Assembly: GCA_964428935.1 (NCBI GenBank)
Contig: CAYSAG010000034.1
Span: 1-27,354, forward strand
Length of the DNA: 27,354 bases
From: JAADHY01 sp964428935
GTDB lineage: Bacteria > Planctomycetota > Planctomycetia > Planctomycetales > Planctomycetaceae
Direction: 5' to 3'
This document shows positions 25,479-27,354 of this stretch, piece by piece. How positions within the stretch are numbered: position 1 is the first letter of the stretch; each line of letters starts with the position of its first letter. The notes under the pieces are model-generated. The model was given only the letters and a program-made list of their open reading frames with translations, ran no database searches and was not told where the DNA came from. The position numbers were made by a program, and so were the translations under genes.

Positions 25479-27022
25479 TCGTAGTCCTGGCCGTTCAAGC
25501 TGCGAACCACGGAACGCTGCCACGCCTCCAAAGCCGCTTGCATTTGCCGGACGCGGTCTGGCTGCTGGGCCGCCAAGTCGTGCTGTTCGCGCGGGTCCTC
25601 GGCCAGATTGTACAGCGAGACCTTGACCACACGGCCTTGCTTGTCGGCTTGCCGGTGGAGCTTGAAGTCGCCGTCAATCCAAGCCGACCAGCCGGGCAAG
25701 CGGTCCTCCGGGTAGTGCCGAGTGATTTTTCCGGGGTCGGGCGGCAACGGCGAAGGCGGCCGCTTGCCCTGTTGCTCTTCGAGCATTCGCCGCAGGATTT
25801 CGGTGCTGGGCGTGCGAATGCCCTTGGCCGGGTAGACCCAGAAGCCCAACGGCTTTTCACGGCGGTCCATTTCTCGTCCGTCAATCAGCGGCAACAGACT
25901 GACGCCGTCCAACGGCGGCTGGTTGGGCATTTTCAGGCCGACCACGTCGAGCAAGGTTGGGTAAATGTCGACCGTGCCGCAGGGCAAGTCGGAGTGGCGA
26001 GGCTGACGGATTCGCGCGGGCCACTCAATGACGGCCGGTACCCGAATGCCGCCCTCCCAAAGACTGCCCTTGTTGCCGCGCAAGCCTCCGGTGGAGCCGC
26101 TCTTGGTGGCACCGTTGTCGCTGCAGTACCACAGCAAGGTGTTTTCGGCAACCCCCAACCTGCGCAGCTCTTGCCGCAACCGTCCCATGGCTGCGTCAAT
26201 GCCGGCAATTTCGCCCAAGTAGTTCTGCACCGCCGGCGGTTGGTCGGCGTACAGCTTGCGGAACTCGGGAGCGGCTCGGTGCGGCGAGTGCGGTGAGCCG
26301 AACCAGACGACGGCGAAGAACCGCTGCCCGTTTCGCACGCAGCGACGAATGAACTGAAGAGCCGCGTCGACGGTCACCAGCGAGCTCTCACCCTTGGTCT
26401 GGACGACCCGCCCTTTGTCGCTCATGAGTGGGTCGTTGTCGAAAAAGTTCGGACTGCTGAACCACTCGTCAAAGCCGCTCGCTCCCGGACACACCGGACT
26501 GTCCGCACGGACCGGTCCCAAATGCCATTTGCCGAAGTGTCCGGTGACGTAGCCAGCCTTCTTCAAAGCCTCGGCCAAAGTGATTTCCTGCGGCCGTAGC
26601 GTGTACCCCCAGGAAAAACAGCCAAAGCGGTTCGGATGCCGACCGGTCAGAACACTGCCCCGGGTCGGCGAGCAAACCGGTGCGGCGGCGTAAAAGCGGT
26701 CCAAACGCAGGCCGTGGGCGGCCATGTCGTCCAACACCGGCGTCCGCAGGACCGGGTGACCGTAGTAGCTGACGTCACCCCAGCCTTGGTCGTCGGCCAT
26801 GGCCAAAATGATGTTGGGCAGCTCACGCTGACCAGCCAGGGCATTGGGACCGGCCAGAGCGGTCAACGACAGAACGGCCCAACCCGCCAGCACGGCCCCG
26901 AACCACCGGCGTCCCAAAGGTTGCACCGCACAGGCCGTCCGGTCGGCTCTGAGCACGCAACGGCCAGCCCGACAACGACGCAGCAAACCGCCACCGTTTG
27001 TTCGAACCAATCGGTCCAACAT
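25463..27022 (-). CDS. Exported type I sulfatase (arylsulfatase A-like)
   Basis: This 519-residue sulfatase is expected to remove sulfate from sulfated polysaccharides or other esters outside the cytoplasm. The signature CSPTRGSVLTGR starts at Cys117, the residue converted to formylglycine by an anaerobic or FGE-type maturase; the CxPxR core is intact. Metal ligands include Asp77 and Asp78 in MADDQGWGD and the later Asp-Asn in SDNGATKS. Active-site Lys165 and His167 are in GKWHLG, and SPHSPH is also typical. An unusually long, Arg-rich N-terminus of about 40 residues precedes the hydrophobic signal FGAVLAGWAVLSLTALA. ATG 27022 is supported by GGAGGAGG about 8 nt upstream. The gene converges on and overlaps the M14/BPL_N gene at the 3' end by 16 bases. 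No maturase gene is in the window. Confidence 0.95.
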   Translation of the reverse strand: MLDRLVRTNGGGLLRRCRAGRCVLRADRTACAVQPLGRRWFGAVLAGWAVLSLTALAGPNALAGQRELPNIILAMADDQGWGDVSYYGHPVLRTPVLDDMAAHGLRLDRFYAAAPVCSPTRGSVLTGRHPNRFGCFSWGYTLRPQEITLAEALKKAGYVTGHFGKWHLGPVRADSPVCPGASGFDEWFSSPNFFDNDPLMSDKGRVVQTKGESSLVTVDAALQFIRRCVRNGQRFFAVVWFGSPHSPHRAAPEFRKLYADQPPAVQNYLGEIAGIDAAMGRLRQELRRLGVAENTLLWYCSDNGATKSGSTGGLRGNKGSLWEGGIRVPAVIEWPARIRQPRHSDLPCGTVDIYPTLLDVVGLKMPNQPPLDGVSLLPLIDGREMDRREKPLGFWVYPAKGIRTPSTEILRRMLEEQQGKRPPSPLPPDPGKITRHYPEDRLPGWSAWIDGDFKLHRQADKQGRVVKVSLYNLAEDPREQHDLAAQQPDRVRQMQAALEAWQRSVVRSLNGQDYDYGGQ

Positions 27023-27354
27023 GGCAGTGACCTCCTCCAGTTACTGTGTGGGTTCCCGGGGGTAAGTTGGAGTGCGCGGCTTGGGGGCGTTCGCGTCGGC
27101 GTGCGTGCGGCTCGGCGCTCGAGGCTTGCCCGAGACTTCTACACACAGCCCGAGCTGCTTCTCTCCTGCGAGGTCTTCTACCTTAACGCTGCTGTCCGCT
27201 CGACGAAAGCCACCGACCGAAAGCGTTGTTTGCCGGTCGGGCTTGTGGCGGTTGGATGGGCAGTCTCGGTTTGTAATTGTTTACCGCCATGGGACGAACT
27301 GATGTTGACTGATCGGGCGGAAGTGAGTCGAGTTCGCCCGTCATGGGCACGGAG
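27023..27354. other. Intergenic region upstream of the sulfatase, to the window end
   Basis: No gene is supported in these 332 bases. They contain the sulfatase ribosome-binding site (GGAGGAGG on the minus strand, about 27031-27038). A T-rich stretch, TTTGTAATTGTTTACC, near 27270-27287 is AT-rich compared with its surroundings and could be part of a promoter in either direction; no clear -35/-10 pair is seen. Confidence 0.45.

Noticed and set aside
1..27354. Mobile elements, CRISPR arrays, defence genes or phage genes
   Set aside because: No transposase, integrase, Cas, restriction or phage structural motif was found, and no regularly spaced direct repeat was seen.

Overview
The window looks like the chromosome of a Planctomycetota bacterium. 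It is GC-rich, with loosely packed, mostly single-gene transcription units. It carries a secreted PQQ-propeller protein with the DEWTHYLHG linker that I associate with a large planctomycete family, a Tat-exported sugar isomerase-like protein, a type I sulfatase, a URO-D-like enzyme of the non-haem type and an aspartoacylase/GATase-like fusion. I cannot place it more finely from sequence alone.

Layout. Positions 2-1353 (+) hold the end of a GspE/PilB-type secretion or pilus ATPase and a CvpA-like membrane protein. Positions 1516-1724 hold a cluster of nested palindromes resembling a dispersed REP-like element. A secreted GH51 arabinofuranosidase (1814-4195) and a class II aldolase (4502-5263) follow on the plus strand. 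A flagellar block on the minus strand (11628 down to 5337) reads csrA, flagellin, fliD, fliS: a regulator, the filament subunit, the filament cap and the flagellin chaperone. Flagellin has a good intrinsic terminator, and its leader carries repeated GAAAGG/GGA motifs next to csrA, which fits CsrA control of flagellin translation. No fliW is visible in the window.

Positions 12367-14551 contain a degenerate RmlD-like reductase (-) and a small hypothetical protein (+). From 14739 to 27022 there are six larger genes, mostly exported or catabolic: an IolE-like TIM-barrel protein with a Tat signal (-), a methyltransferase-like/PQQ-propeller fusion (+), a GtaA-like DUF4965 protein (-), a URO-D-like protein (-), a secreted M14/BPL_N fusion (+) and a sulfatase (-). 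Most face each other convergently or divergently, so they are not one operon. Together they fit an organism that degrades decorated polysaccharides and peptides, with arabinosidase, sulfatase, aldolase and isomerase steps.

No CRISPR array, transposase, phage gene, rRNA or tRNA was seen. The most notable points are the five-repeat FliD, the repeated flagellin leader motif, the switch of isoleucine codon in flagellin, the RmlD homologue without its catalytic Tyr/Lys, and two domain fusions in exported proteins.
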